From contig VZDJ01007749.1 in the NCBI GenBank assembly GCA_008694505.1, positions 8,516,601 through 8,580,600 on the forward strand: a stretch of DNA of 64,000 bases, in the 5' to 3' direction. This DNA is from Cyanoderma ruficeps (Eukaryota > Chordata > Aves > Passeriformes > Timaliidae). Positions 12,499 to 26,572 of this stretch are shown one piece after another. Position 1 is the stretch's first letter, and every line of letters begins with the position of its first letter. The translations under genes and the position numbers were made by a program. The notes beneath the pieces are model-generated. The model searched no databases, was not told the origin of the DNA, and worked only from the letters and a program-made list of their open reading frames with translations.

Positions 12499-15400
12499 AA
12501 ATTTCACCAAATGGTAAAGTAAAGAATCTTTAAAGATAAGCAAGGATGTGCACAAGTTTATGACAGCCGTTAAGATACACTTTCTTTCATCATTAGATTG
12601 TTGTTGATTACAATTAGAAAACTTATAGCTTTGAAATTATCTTTTTTATGACCTTGTGGTAGTTTAAAAGCAATACCTCATTGGTTAAATAGGTTTTAGT
12701 TCATGCTTCCTTTTAGTTAATGATCTGAAAACATATTATCCTGATTTACACATAAAATCATGCTGAAAAGCATGTGGCATTCACTAGGATATGTGTGTTT
12801 AAGTAGAATTAAATTAGCAGTGAGAGTTATTAAAGAAATCTTCCATACTATTGTCCAGTGGACTGTGGTCTGTAGAGAAATGAATAATAAATGAAGCGGT
12901 GCATATGGGAGAAGTGCTCTCTCACACACGGCGTTTTCACTCTGTGTGTGCACATGTACAGACACACACGTGTGCAGCTAGGACAATATATGTTTGCTTT
13001 ACCGAGATATTTATTATAACGAGCCTTTGAATGTTATACAATTCCATTGCGTGCTAAATTATGAGTATAATGGTAATTTTACACTGGGCAGTATTCAGTG
13101 CCTTCACACTTTCTGAATCATTAAATGAAATCTAGATGCTACTTAAATAAGAAAGAATTTTATTTTTTACTTCAGTGGCCAAGATTTCACTTAGACAGAA
13201 GTTTAGTTTGATCAAAAAGTAAAGAAGGTCTCATTATGTACAAAAGCAGAGCCTTTTAATAAGTATTAAAATGTAGTATTCTCTTTTCAAGGATACCAAA
13301 AAAACACTATTTAAGAAATCTACACTGTGGGGTGTAGTTCATGGAGCTTGATGGAAAATTGTCTAAGAAGGAGAGTGATAGAGGACAAAGGAGTATTCGA
13401 TTTTAAAGTTACTGATGATCATTGTTTTACAATTATGATACTTTTTTTTTTCCAACATGCATTTCTTTTGTTCCTGTTTTTTTAGCTGTAAAACACATTG
13501 CACACAATATAAAGCGCACCAAATCCTTAGTGTTACCTGATTGAATATATCTTAGTTTCTTATCAAGCTCATTTGCCATGCTTAAAGTCAACACTCTAAA
13601 AAAACTATCTTAGAAATAAGGAATTTATTTTATCTACACTCTCGACTGAAATTGCAGTGCAAGTTCAAGAGTTCTTGGTAAGATTAAAAAAATAAAAACT
13701 GAATCCAAATGTTAATCCATAAATATGAAACTTTCTTTTGACCCTTACTCTGTAGTGGTCTGGAGTTACTAATGGGGTTAGGATTTCAACTCTTAATGGG
13801 ACTTGGTGCATTAGTGTTTGGTATGCATGGAATTCAGCATTCAGTTTAATAAGTGGTTGACATTGGTGATGTCCCTTAATTTGCTTAAATCTAATTGGCT
13901 CTTTTATCAGTCAAACCTGTATGGATTGGCAATTGATCAGAAAGGGTCAGCCATGACTGTGCATGTACTTAAATGCTGGAACCACCAGTTAAAGTCACTG
14001 TTGCATAATAAGGAGCTGAAACCATGAGAAGAAATGATCTTCAGAGTCGGAAAGCAAAAGAGAGGAGAAGTTTTTCAGGATGTTCAAGTTCAGAACAAAG
14101 GCATTATGGAGTATATAAATTTTAAATACACTGCTTTTTGCCTCAAGACTTAAAGCTTTTTTTTTTCCAGATGAACTGAAATCTTGTCTGAAACTGTCTT
14201 TGTTACATCAAAGAACTGCACAGAAAGCTAAAAGAGATGGAAGAAGCATAAAAGGGCATAGTTTAAAATGATTAGTGACAAATTTCATACTGCAGAGGTA
14301 GAAGTAAATTTTTTTGAGTTTTATATTTTTTCCAAAAAGAATAAATTTGTTATATTTATCTTGTCCTAAACTGCTTTAGTAGAAGCTGTAAAAAAATATT
14401 ATTCTAGCCATTGCTTCACATTAATTTGAGAATTCCAGCCAGTAAAAGATCTGGAAAATAAATTGTTTTAGAATTAGTTTAATTAGATAAATCAATTGAA
14501 GGGATAGAGAAGATATAAAACTGCAAAATTCTGGGAGAAGACCTTTTACACAGACTTTTTTGGTTATACATTTTTCTCCTCAATGAGTGCTATTTCTGAT
14601 GTAGTAGTACATAGAAGACCCCATTATTTTAGAATTGCTTTGTAATAAGGAGTGGTGAGCTACCAGAAAGGAAATTTGTGATCACTGCTGATAATAGCTT
14701 ATTTTCGAGTTAAATCCATTTATTCCCTTCTTTTGGCCACCAAAGCCTGAGTATGGGAGGGAATGGGATGAAGATGGATTATGTTGAATAAATAGATGCA
14801 AAATGAAGGACAGGCTGCTGCTCTGATGGGAAGCAGGAAGGCAGAGTCTCAATCATCACCTACCAAGCAGGAAAAGGGTCTGGATTTCCAGGTCATGACA
14901 AGAGGTCTGAAGACGGTTGTGGATGGTAATTCTGTATCACATTGCAGAGTTTACTCCCTGTGGGTTCTTATACTGGGGATTACAAACCATTAACTTGGTG
15001 CTGATTTATCTACAGAAAAGAGCCTCAAAGAATTAATACATATGTCCTGTGTAAAACATAAAAGGAAAGATATTCTGAAAAAAGAATCTGCCTAAGTCGT
15101 GAAGTGCCTCTTTAAACCCTGCCATGATTTATTAAGTATGTTGTTCGATTATGTGCTCTGTCTGTGATTTGCACAACATAGGAATGTCTGGCAGGGAAAG
15201 ATGTAAAATTTTCACTTAGACCCTTAAGGCCCTGCCCCTTGCTGGTGCTTTGTTTCTGTGTGGAATTCTGCATCCCTTTGCCTGGGCTTGTTCTCAGCAG
15301 CAAAACATGAGCCTACACACCTGTAGCTGTTGATGTTTGTTCAATATCTACAGGAGATGGTGTCCTGCAACCAGAGTGTTTCAGTCACTGTAGTTTAAGT

Positions 15401-15778
15401 CGCAACACCTTGGAGACTGGATACTGAACCTCTTCATAGGACCACTGATCTAACAAGTAGGAACCTATGCAAACACTATGCAAACAAGTAGGAACCACAT
15501 CACAGATCTCATATTCACATCTGAAAGCATTTGCTCGTGGAAGTTGATCACTGAAGCCAGCAGGCCTCCTTAGAGGAATGAATATTCAATAAACAATGCA
15601 AACTGTTGCTAAGTCAGAATTAGTTAGGAAGAAAAATTGAACTTGAATATGCTAGAATTTTCTCTGTGAGACAGATTTGTTTTCCCATTTTTTCTAGTAT
15701 CACATTGAGTCACACCATAAAATTTGTTTTGAATGAACGCCCTTTGCTTCAAATTTCAGGTATTTGCGATATCACTTG

Positions 15779-15817
15779 TTTTTCTCTCTTTTCCTCCTCC
15801 TCCTCCTTTTTCTCTCT
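15779..15817. repeat. 39-nt uninterrupted pyrimidine run with (TCC)n core
   Basis: The plus strand has only C and T from 15779 to 15817, including (TCC)5-6 near 15791-15807. Such homopyrimidine tracts can form triplex (H-DNA). It is not adjacent to any exon. Confidence 0.85.
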
Positions 15818-18755
15818 GTCCCTTCTCTCTTTAGAGAGAAATCCAGGAGAAAGAATCCAAGAGGATTCTTTTGTTCTATATCTTCTGTGTTAACAGAAAG
15901 TTTTTAGTGAAAAATTGTGGCCATGTCTTTTCTACAGGTACTTTAAGGAGAGGCCAGAATAGAATAGGAAGGGGGAAGGAGCTCTCCTGCATCTCTCATC
16001 AATGACCTAGCTAATTACAGAGTGTCAGTAACAAGCTATGTAAATTGTCCATTCCAGTTCCTTTTGTCCAGAAAGATGATTTCATGGGAATATAAGGGTA
16101 GGATTCCAAAAGAGCGCTTGTGTGGAAAACTGGGAGTTATCTACTGAAACAGTAATTCTTCTCTAATCTCTGCAGTATTGAACTGATTGTCATTTTCATT
16201 AGTGCTACTTTCTTCTTTCATTCCCCTTTCCCAGGCTGTTCAGCACACCTTTCAGTGACCTCATACTGTCTCTATTCTTGATTTTGGGTGGGTGTTTTGC
16301 ATGGCAAGAGATGAGAGAAGTCTCATTCCTGAACAGTTGTGTCTTCAAACTCTGGCAATGGGAGGCACTCTTTGCTGCTCACTTTCCTAAAGTGCAGCCA
16401 GTTGGGGCTCAGCCTAACACCACAGATTATGTAAAGGTTGCTTTAAATTGAAGCTCAGTGTACGTCCCTACTCATAAAACTGAGGAGTTTTTCCAGCAAG
16501 CCATGACATTCCAACTATGCCCTTTTCTTCTAATTGCCTCCTTCTCTTTGCCTTTGCACGCTGTACTTTTGGGGCTGGACAGATCTCCCACAGTTCCAGC
16601 TGTGCTTTCCTTGCTCCAGACACAAAGCACCTGCATTAATCAGCTCCTCAGTTCCTTTGTCTCTTGTAGAGCACCATGAAACAGCTGGGACAAAAAGATG
16701 AAACCAGCAATTTTAGTTGCCTGAAAGAACATGGATGTGTTTTTCTTGCTTAGGGAGAACCAGATGAGACAAGGAAAACTGTGCAACAGCTGGTTGATCA
16801 TCTCTAAGCTGGCAATTAACCTCACTGAAGATGTCTCACTCAGGTCTTTCCAAAACCTTAGCCTGAACATGAGATCCGGACTGTATTTAAGAATTCTTGG
16901 AAGAAATCTGTACTAGGGAAGATGCCATGCTGGAAAACTATAGCTTGATTGTACTTCAGAATTACAGAAGAATATATAAAAATGGGGGAAATGGGCTGTT
17001 GTGGAATGTAGAGGTAGATCATAATTTAAAACTATTACCTACTATCACGTTAACCTATTTCAGACCAATTTCAATTGTACACAAAAAAGGACAAAATTTA
17101 GATGAAGTGTGCTAATTTCATATAGTCTCAAGTTATTCATGCTTGGGGTTTTTTTGCTTTTGATTTTTTTTTCATTCTGAGAAAATCTGAACTAGATTTT
17201 TCAGTACTGTAACTGAAGTCAGCATTGTTTATGGGATAAGTTAGGTTCTGTTGAGGGAATTCTACAATAAAATGCTGTTGAAAACATACAGAAGACATTT
17301 GAAAAATCACGCCATGAATTTTGTCTTTAGAACCATTTTCCAGATATGTGTAAGTACTGGGAATCAGATCAATTTTGTCTTACTTTGCTGTGATGATTTG
17401 CACTGCATTTCTAAAAAGCTCATGGGTTTGTGCTTTCTTTTTTTGACAACTCCTGGCTCTATACGTTTTGGAATAAAATTTTGCTATCATTAACTGTCAG
17501 CAGAGGCAAATATCTGTGAAGTTTTTGTTTGTTCATTAGTTTACTGGGATTTTTTTGGTCATGTTATTCTGTATTTTCTGCACTTGAAGTATCTAGATTA
17601 TGGAAGTTAGCCTGGTGATCATAAAGCATTTCAGTAAAGTGACAAGATTTGAAGGCTTGAGCCACTTGGCACAGTTCAGGAAGTTTTGAAGTTCCTCTGC
17701 ATGCAATGAACTCTGAACACATCCAGCGAAGTTCTGTCACCCTGTTGCATATTTGTCATGTTTCCATATTAGAGAATAAAAGCTTCATGGGGGAAAAATT
17801 AAGGGTTTTTTAAAGACCTTGCTGAGGTTTAAATATATAGGAAATCAAATCACTTTTCCTCTCTTTAGCTAGGGGGAAATCAGAGATGATCTTTCTTAAG
17901 CATCACAGCCATATAAGTGCTTTTGCCTTTTTTTTTTTTTTTTGCTGGTTCTATGTACAGTTAAAAGTTACTCTCAGTAGCTACATTTTGGGACTTTTCT
18001 CTGTAGTTTGGAAAAGGATCTGAAATTGAGTTAAAAATATCTGAAACTTTATATCTGAATTCTTAAAACGCTTTGCAGAAAAGTATTTTTCCTTCATATA
18101 GCTAATTATTTGTTCTGGTAGTATTTTAAGTTTGACTTTTCCCTACTTTTTATTAGTGTAACACTCCTCGTTCTGTTCCATCTATGTTGTTAACTTTAGG
18201 TTAGTTGGCTCAGTACCTGAGGAGAAATAAACTTCTCTATAAAGGCAAAAGGGAGAGAAAATGAAAGTTCAGTGAGAATTAGTGACTAGAGTCACCACTT
18301 CTCCTCTGGTGTTTCTATTATGTAGTGTTGGTGTGTGCTACCCTCTTTCTTTTGACAAAGGCTAGTATAAGAATCTCTAGCCCTTAATGGTTGATTCTTG
18401 TCATTTGACAGCTTTTTCCTCACTGTACTTTTCTTTCTGAATATTATTTTTGTGTCTGCCTGCATGCATGTGCAGGTGCACACACACACAAATATATATC
18501 ATGTATCTGTATATGCATATTCATGTATACATGATTGCTTTCTGGTTTTTTTTATCTTTGAATCTCTTTTTCCTGTGACAAAGAAATACTGTGCTCTTAG
18601 ATTAATTCCAGCTGAGTAAAATGAGAAAGAGAATTAATGTATTTCATGTTGCAGAGGGATATATCTAGCACTGAATTATATTAATCCTTACTGTTTGTAT
18701 ACTGACCTATTTGCTTTTATGCTTTTTACAAATGTATCTGCTAATTCACATTTCC

Positions 18756-18828
18756 AGTAGGCTTCTCAGGTGACTGAGGATTGCGATTCCCATTTTACAG
18801 ACAGAGAGAAAGGCATGTGTTAGCAACA
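18756..18828 (+). repeat. Possible ancient MIR-like SINE remnant
   Basis: The words GATTCCCATTTTACAGACAGAGAGAAAGG resemble the 'CCCATTTTACAGATGAGGAAACTGAGG' core of MIR-type SINEs found across amniotes. It is short and diverged, so the assignment is tentative and the strand is inferred from that core. Confidence 0.35.
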
Positions 18829-21800
18829 GAAGGTAAAAGAAAATTTTATATTCCTCCTCCTTTTCATTATGAAAAGTATAATATACATGTCAGAAAGTTT
18901 GTCAGCCTTTTTTTCTTGTCTCTTAGCTTAGGCTGGGGGATTGCCTCTCTGTGAAAGGTGTCACCATAGCTTAATACACAGCCAGTGTGTACAGAGAAAA
19001 TGCATGCATTCAGCTTGACTGAGTTTAGATTATCTAAAAATTTCTAATAATACATATATAAAGAAAAGACTAACTGAAGAGATGGCATTCTATAAAGAAA
19101 AAATACTTCTCTTTTTTCTATTTTTCTTTACATTGAAGTTGTGAGTGGTCCTACATACTAAGTAGCCTGTTTGAGAGGGTTATTCATAAGAAATTGATAC
19201 TGCTGTCCAAAATTCTCAACTGATGGTTGTAGTCTGAATTAATCAGCTGTAAATTTTCTGTGTTGAGGACTTAGCCTTATGTTTGAAAAAATGAACAAAG
19301 GAGAGGAAGTTTCCTCTGACCCTTTACTTTTTGTCAAAAGATTGAAGAAAATCTGTATATCAGAGAGTAAGTGTTGCCAAGGTATTTAGTTTGCTTCAAC
19401 CTGTGATGAACAGTGCATGTATTTTGGGGTAAATGCTCTGAAATGTCTTGTGGCAGAGAAAGCAGAACACATTCAGCCTGGTTTGGGTTTGAATAAAGCA
19501 CAATGGTGTTACGATGACTTTTAATCAATTAGGCTACCTGATTTTGAACAAGATGACAGTAGTCAAAGGTCTTTTCAGTGAAAATACTTGTGAGCAGATC
19601 ATTCGTTGTTGTATATTGACACACTACCACCAATTCCAATGAATTTATGTGTTCTTCAGTATTATCTGAGGAAATGAAGCCCAGAGATAATTCATATGAG
19701 TGGTTTATTTGTTAAAAGTGTCTAGAACAGGGCATTAACTGATGGGTAGCTACTTAATAATGCTGTATGAACATTCCTATGTGGTTGGCTTGGCTATAAA
19801 AGGTTGTAATCCTTTTACCTAGTTGATCAGAGAAGTCAGTTGTATATTTTGTACAGATTATTTCTGTATGGAAATAGTCTTGCCTGAACTGCTTTTTATT
19901 CACCCTAAATATTAAATATTTTGCTTCAGTATATAACACCTAGATCATATTTCTATCAGTTGAAATGCTATTTTTAGTGGGGAACTGTGATAGGTTAAAA
20001 ACAGGGAATTTTGCCATAGTTAGGTGCAATGGAGGTGTTACCTTTCATATTCTTTCATAGTTTTTCTCTGTTAGAACACTGGCTGGAAAAAAGGAGATCT
20101 GGATCATTCATCTTATCTCCCAGTTGCTGGGCAGTGTACTAATTTCTGGATTCTTAAGCAGGGAATGCAGAATACTGACCATCTATCCTGTTGAAACTCT
20201 GCTGTTGGGTGTAGGGGGAATTCTCATTTATTGGGCAAAAAGAGAGCAGGTGCTGTTGTAACGTGGGGCTGATGACACCTCCCAGGCTGGGGTGAGGGAG
20301 TGTGCACAGCAGCAACACAGAGGGCAAGAGGAGAAGGTTCTGAGTTCTGCGTGTTCATGGCTCTGCATGTACGTTGTTCATCAGTGCTGGTGATCAGCAT
20401 GAGCATCAGAATGTGATCCTATTGCTATTTTCTAATACAGCTTAATTTATTGATACTGCAGCTGTTGGACTGGAGTGTAACGTGAAGTGACAGCCATAGC
20501 ATTGCAGTTGGCATTTGGAGGAGTGATAAGAATTCTTGTTTACTCTGTAAATGTGGTGGTTCAGATTCGTCAGCCTCGGCCTCATGTGTTACATAAGAGA
20601 ATAATACACAGTGTTTTGTTGTTATTTTTCCTAATTATATCAGTTTTATGTCCAGAACTAAATTTGTGATTCTTCTCTATTCCATTGTGCAGATTACACC
20701 CCTGAGAGTTTCACACGTTGATCAATGGCAGAATTTGGTTATATAGGAAAAAACACTCCATACTAGTGCTGATGACAGATACAATTAAATTAATTCTTTG
20801 CTGTCTCCTTTGATGTACACAGATTTTCCTCATTAATATTGATGGACTTCAGAGTCACAAGCACATGTTGGGGGTGGGGGGGACTAAAGCCCCTGAATGT
20901 TGTATTTTGCTTTTTGTGGAGCTGACTATATCACTTTATGTTTAAATGTAAGGAAAGCTGCTGACAGTTTTGATATATTAAATTATAACTGAGAACTAAT
21001 TCAAGGATCAAAGATGCTCTTTGGGAGACATCACTTTACTGGTAGGAAAAATCATTACCTTTTTTCCTAGTCTCATGTATTTGTACTGTATGTCTTGGAA
21101 ATATCATTCCCTACAGTTTCTGAATCTTGATGTTTAATTTAACGCAAAGGTCTTTGAGCAGCACAATGGGAGGGGGGCTTCTGTTAGTGAAACCTCGTAG
21201 AAGGAAATTGAAATGTACATGTTTTTTCTCATTTATCAAAGGAGTGCAAAAATCTAAACTGACATTTTATATCAAATGAATTATGAACTGTGTACCTCAT
21301 ACCCAAGGGAACAACAACTAAATTAGACTTTTGTTAACAGGAGAGAGAGAGAATAAAAATAGGCTTTTAATAAAATATACAGTCATTTTTGGTCTTTTGT
21401 TTGAATCTGACATATACTATACTTTGCGGAAGAAAACTATAGAATATAGTCTACTTCAAAGTCTATATGCTTTGAATGCCATAGAGTGAAATGAGAAGCA
21501 GGTTAAGATTACACACAAACCAGAGTTTCTACTTAATAGATATTGTTGCTTTGATATTTTTGTTTCCAGCCTTGTCCAACTCAGGTGAACAGGAAAAGTT
21601 AATATGCTTTTTAATAGCATGAAGATTGGAGCAAAATACTATATTGTTGGGGTGGGGGCGTTGTTAGTTTTTGGGGGTTTTTTTATTAGTTCGGTTTTGT
21701 TAAACTTCCATTTGTGAGAATGTGGTTGCTATTGAAACAGACTTCCAGGGAGCAAAATTTTACAAGACACTTGATGCAACCTTAGGAAAGTAATTTTCGA

Positions 21801-22663
21801 AGAATTATGCAGTCGGTATCTACTGGTGTGACTTCTACTGCCTTGAGGTGAACAACATTTCTTGCAAGTAAAGACGAGACTCCCAGTCTGTAAAGTTGGA
21901 GTTTTGTGACTCATTTTGACAATGAGTCAAAGTCTTTCTGTGATTACTATATATATCATAAAGAATTCAGTAGTAGCTGTGAACAAAAGCCAGCTCTGTG
22001 GTGCCTTGATTACTAGAAGCAGAAACTTTAGAGAGCCTCTTTCTGCAAGTAAGGAAAGAATTTGAGAGGGAGGAAGTCTGTTCTGGCTGCAGTTGTTTTA
22101 TGGCCAAAAGGTAGTCCAGTAACCTGGATCTCACAGATACCTGTAGGATATTCAAGATATAATTAGACTGCACCACCCACTGTGTCTAGTGGCTCCCTAA
22201 CACCAGCTAATCTGTCATCTTGTCAGATCCATTTTCTGTTTATGGGCACTCTCAAGCTTGGTTTCCATCAGAAATGGTAGTATTTCACACCATTCATTAT
22301 GTACCACAGAGAAATTTATGGATTAAAAATAACTACAGGTAATCTTATTCTGGAACTAATTTATTTGCACCCCTGCATTGTTCTCCAGTCTGTACATACA
22401 GGGATATATAAATTGAGGCTCCTATCAAAATACACATCAACCGGTAACACTGGAGTTTTCTACCAACAGGGTGGCTTGTTCTTTAACAGTCCACCAGCAC
22501 ATCTGTACTGCAGGAGTGCAGTATGAAGAGACTTCTTATTTAATGAGACTTCTTATTTCTGTGAGAACATTCATATATTTTCCAGTATCCCATTTTCTTT
22601 ACCATTCAGCTGAGGTTGTTCTATTTTCTTGCTTTCTTTTGCCACATTGGATGCAGATATAAA

Positions 22664-22858
22664 ATCATAGAATCATTTAGGTTGGAAAAGATCTTTAAGG
22701 TCATCAAGACTATCCAACCTAACATGACCATGTCCACCACTGAGCTGTGTCCCTAAGCACCACATCTGCACACCTTTTAAATATCTCCAGGGATGGTGAC
22801 TCCACCTCTTCCCTGGGCAGTCTGTTCCAATACTTGACTACCCTGTATAGCTAATAAT
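22664..22858 (-). mobile_element. CR1 LINE 3'-end fragment, minus orientation
   Basis: It begins with the reverse complement of the CR1 3' tail (ATCATAGAATCATTTAGGTTGG), followed by AAAAGATCTTTAAGGTCATCAAG, TGTCCACCACTGAGCTGTGTCCCTAAGCACC, TTTAAATATCTCCAGGGATGGTGACTCCACC and CCTGGGCAGTCTGTTCCAATACTTGAC. These are all CR1 blocks in the expected order. It is about 195 bp, 5' truncated, and the least decayed of the three CR1 copies by eye. It lies antisense to USH2A in intron 38. Confidence 0.93.
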
Positions 22859-23372
22859 CATTTGCAGAAGCCATGTCCACTTGTTCAAGTAGAATGGCGC
22901 TTTCTGGTTTTGAGTGTCTGGTGTTATCCTTTTTCCTTCAGTCACAGAATAAATCAATATTAAAAATTAATTCTTAACAAATTATGCTTCAGAACAATGC
23001 ATATGCTTCTTATAACATCACCACCTCTGTGCCTTTTCTCCTTCCTCTTTTATCTTTCTCTTCTTCTATGATATTAGAATCCCCTTCAGAGAATTATTAG
23101 GCTGAAAAAAAGTTAATCGAGAAATCAGCTCATGACCATCTTCTTTCCTCGAAATTGTAAGTTACCTCATTTTTGGTAAGCATCTGTTTAGTCTGATGGA
23201 GATTTGAGAAGTTTTTTGCTGGAGTTTAATCCCATTAATATGTGTCCTGGTAAACATTCTCTGTCTTTCCAAAACTTCTGCGAAGTTGAAGATTCTGATG
23301 CATCTATCCTTATTGTTCTTTTAACTACATAGGTTTAAACTTTCTTCCCTGGGCTTTTCCCAAGCAAGAGTG

Positions 23373-23462
23373 TTAATTTTTTGGGGTTTTTTGTGGGGTG
23401 TTTGTTTGTTTGTTTGTTTGTTTGTGTGGGTGTTTTATTGTTTTGGTTTGGTTTGGGTTGGG
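23373..23462 (+). repeat. T/G-rich tract with (TTTG)6 and a possible G-quadruplex
   Basis: The plus strand is nearly all T and G here. It has GGGG blocks near 23383 and 23395, six TTTG units (23401-23424), and then GGTTTGGTTTGGGTTGGG (23445-23462). The last word has four G tracts with short loops, the arrangement of a two-tier quadruplex. In the transcript it lies on the same strand as USH2A. Confidence 0.8.
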
Positions 23463-26461
23463 TTTTTTGTTGCTTTTGGGGAGTCTCTGGATTTCTAGAA
23501 CTATCTAAGAACTGTTTAGTTTCAAACAAGAAACTACAAGCTTAAAAACCACCCTGCAGTCCTCTGAAATTCTGAAATCAACATTAAGAAAGAGCTTTTA
23601 ATTTAACCAAGAGGCTCTTCGCCAGCAATCTAAAGACTCTCACCAGAGATATTTCCATGACTGCCTCTGGTTATAGCTCTCTGATGCCAGATACTAATTA
23701 TAAAGCCGTAACATTTTGAAGATTATGTCAAGTTCTTTCAACTTTTTCCTTTAAGAAAACAAACAAAAGAACCCAAAACTACTAAAGAACCAACTTCAAA
23801 AAAGTCAATTTATAATAGTAATAGTAATAATAATAATAGTATTAGACCTGAAATCCCAAAAAATGTCCTGAACTTACTCTCTAAAGCTGCCTCGTTCAGG
23901 AAGCTGAAGTTGTTGAAGACAGACAGGATCTTCCTCCTGCTGCTCTTGCCACATCTGTCCCCCTAAGTTAAAACAGGCAGATTTGATAATTTTTTAAAGC
24001 TATTTCAGAGAGATATTTCATTTTCCAGTACCCAGAGTCACAATTAACCAGCAAGAGCTGTTTGTTTAACTGCAGTTTCTGCCTGATTTTGTAATACCAT
24101 TCCTTATGGTTTTTCTTCACAGTATTAAAAAAAAAAATGGTTATATAGCAGTTATTGGCTTGCCATTTTTTGAACAGTCTGAATTAGCTTTACTGGGCAG
24201 TTATAAATTCTAGCCAATGTCCTTACTACAGATATTAAAATCATTAATCATTCAGTTAATTGCTTATTGGCATTCTTTTGTAGCTTTTAGAGTTTAGTAA
24301 AGTTCTTGCTGAGTAAGATGGACAACCTTCCATCTAACATGAGGAAGGTAGGCAGGTTACTTCTTATGGAAACGTGAGGTGACAAATCTATAACACACTC
24401 TGATAGTGTTGACCTCAGTGAAATGTAACATTTAGGAAAGGAGCATCTCTTACACATATTTCTACTTGAGACCCATGCCCAGGTTGCAGGTGTTGAGGTT
24501 GTACAATAAGAAAAAGGAGGGGAAGGTCTGATTGTTTTGTTTTATGTTTTTTTTCTGGAACAATATTAATGAGCAATAAGTAATCCTGCTTTGGGATTTC
24601 AAAAGACAATTGTCTTAAACTTTGGATCTGCAAGTCGTGGGGTAAAAAGCCCAAGTTGATTTTTAGAGCCCTACTTAAATTATGCTCTGCAGCTAGGAAT
24701 ACCACATAGTGAAAGTGCAGAAAAATCCACAGTTAGAGCTTGCACACACAATCCAGATAAAGATAAATTTTGGATTTTTCCCAAACATCTTATTTTTATT
24801 TTTCTGAATAATATTGTGCCATACAAATCACATTAAAGATTAATGCTAAAAGTGAAGAGATTTACAAAACTATTTTTTTCAAATGAAAATACTATTATAG
24901 CAGAGAGCAGAGGTATAAAACAGGATAGATCATGAAGAGAGAACAAGATATTTCTGTACCCTGTTTATATTATACTTCTGAAAAGAAAATTCACTAAGAT
25001 GAGGTGTGAACAAGTTTGGACTTACTCTAAGTTTACAAAAGCTTTAAGTTACTCCTTTGTATCTCTCAGTTTGCTTTTTGCCAAAACACAGCTTTCTTTC
25101 TTCCCAAGATAAATGTGCCAGAGAGAGGAAAGCAAGAGGGCCACAATGAACCTTTCACATTGTGTGTTCCAAAGTGCAAGGATGTGCGTTGAATAAGGGT
25201 GTGTTGTCCTTGGTATGGGTATTGTTAGATGGAGCTATTTCTGTACTTGAAAACAGCCAGCAGTGAAATTATAAAATTAGAAAGAAAATCCAAAAAATAT
25301 TCAGTGCATCCTGTAGTCATTGAGAGTGGGAGAAATAACATGGTTGCATATATATATTAAATGAAAAAATCAAGAACTGTTATTTATATTCGGTATGTGC
25401 TGAGAAGGAAAAATAATGGAGAAAGAGTTAAAAACCAAACCAGAGTAAACTTCAATGAACCTGTGAAGATAGGAAACAAAAAAAAGCAATCTTCTGCTTC
25501 GCCAAGAGAAAAAGGTTTATAACTAGCATGCTGTTCTAGTGATGACATACAGCCCAGCATCATGGCCTGTCTTTCTCTGAAATGAAACTAAAATACATGC
25601 CCAAGTTGAGGTTTATGGGGAGAGTGATGACCAGAATTGTTTGACCTGAGCAAACCACTAGATAACAGGCATACCTGAGAAAATGTCAATGTGCCAAACA
25701 TATTGCCATAAAAAGTGCCATAATAAGATGATCTCAGTATGGGCACCGAAAATAGAAAATGAATCAGGAGTACCTAAACAAGCACTACAATGAGATAAAG
25801 AAGCGGGGTTTGTGAATTGAACCTGGAAAAGAGGAAGAGTAGTCATGACAGAGCAAGACACGCATCTAAAAGCAGTCTGAGTGGAACTTTTCCTTGCTGT
25901 TTTGGTACAAACGCTGGAGAGCCTAGTTTCCTCCTTCCCTGTGCTTAAATCCCTGCAGTTATCATTTGCATCCATGTGTATGAAATATATTTTGATATGA
26001 TACAAATGCTAAACATTTTATATATGCAGATGTGGCAAATTGTAGTGTTACATATTCATAGCTCCAAACCCTTCTAGCTGCTTATCTGGAGATATGGCTA
26101 CATTGGGGTCAGTGTGTCTGATCACTGTTAAAAGTGTGTGTTTGCACCAATTTTATAGATGTGTAATTAAGCTCTGCTGGGCTTGTCTTCTTCTTATGAA
26201 AGATTAATAGCAGAGACATTTTTATAATTAAATAATCATTTATTGTCCCAGAAGTAGTTCACCTTTTAATAGTCCTACTCAAAGTCATCCACTTTCAGAA
26301 AATTTACATTTCAGATAAATCCTTATTATAAATATAATGAATACCTCTCAGAAAAAAATAAGCTTTCAATATGGAATAAACATTTAAGCACAATCATTTC
26401 ACACAATGCTTGCTGTCCTAAAATAAACAAATACTTACAAAGCTGACTAATTTTGCACATG

Positions 26462-26572
26462 TTATTTGAGATAAAGAAATTGAGGCAAAAAGTTGAAACA
26501 ATTCTCAAAGGCTGCTTAGCACATTACTGGCTGAAGTGGGATCAGATCTTTCTCAATCCATCTGCATGTACC
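26462..26572 (+). repeat. Possible ancient MIR-like SINE remnant
   Basis: The order of words GAGATAAAGAAATTGAGGCAAAAAGTTGAA, CTCAAAGGCTGCTTAGC and GTGGGATCAGATC follows the MIR core (GAGGAAACTGAGGC, CCAAGGTCACACAGC, GGATTCAAACC). Diverged; tentative. Confidence 0.4.
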
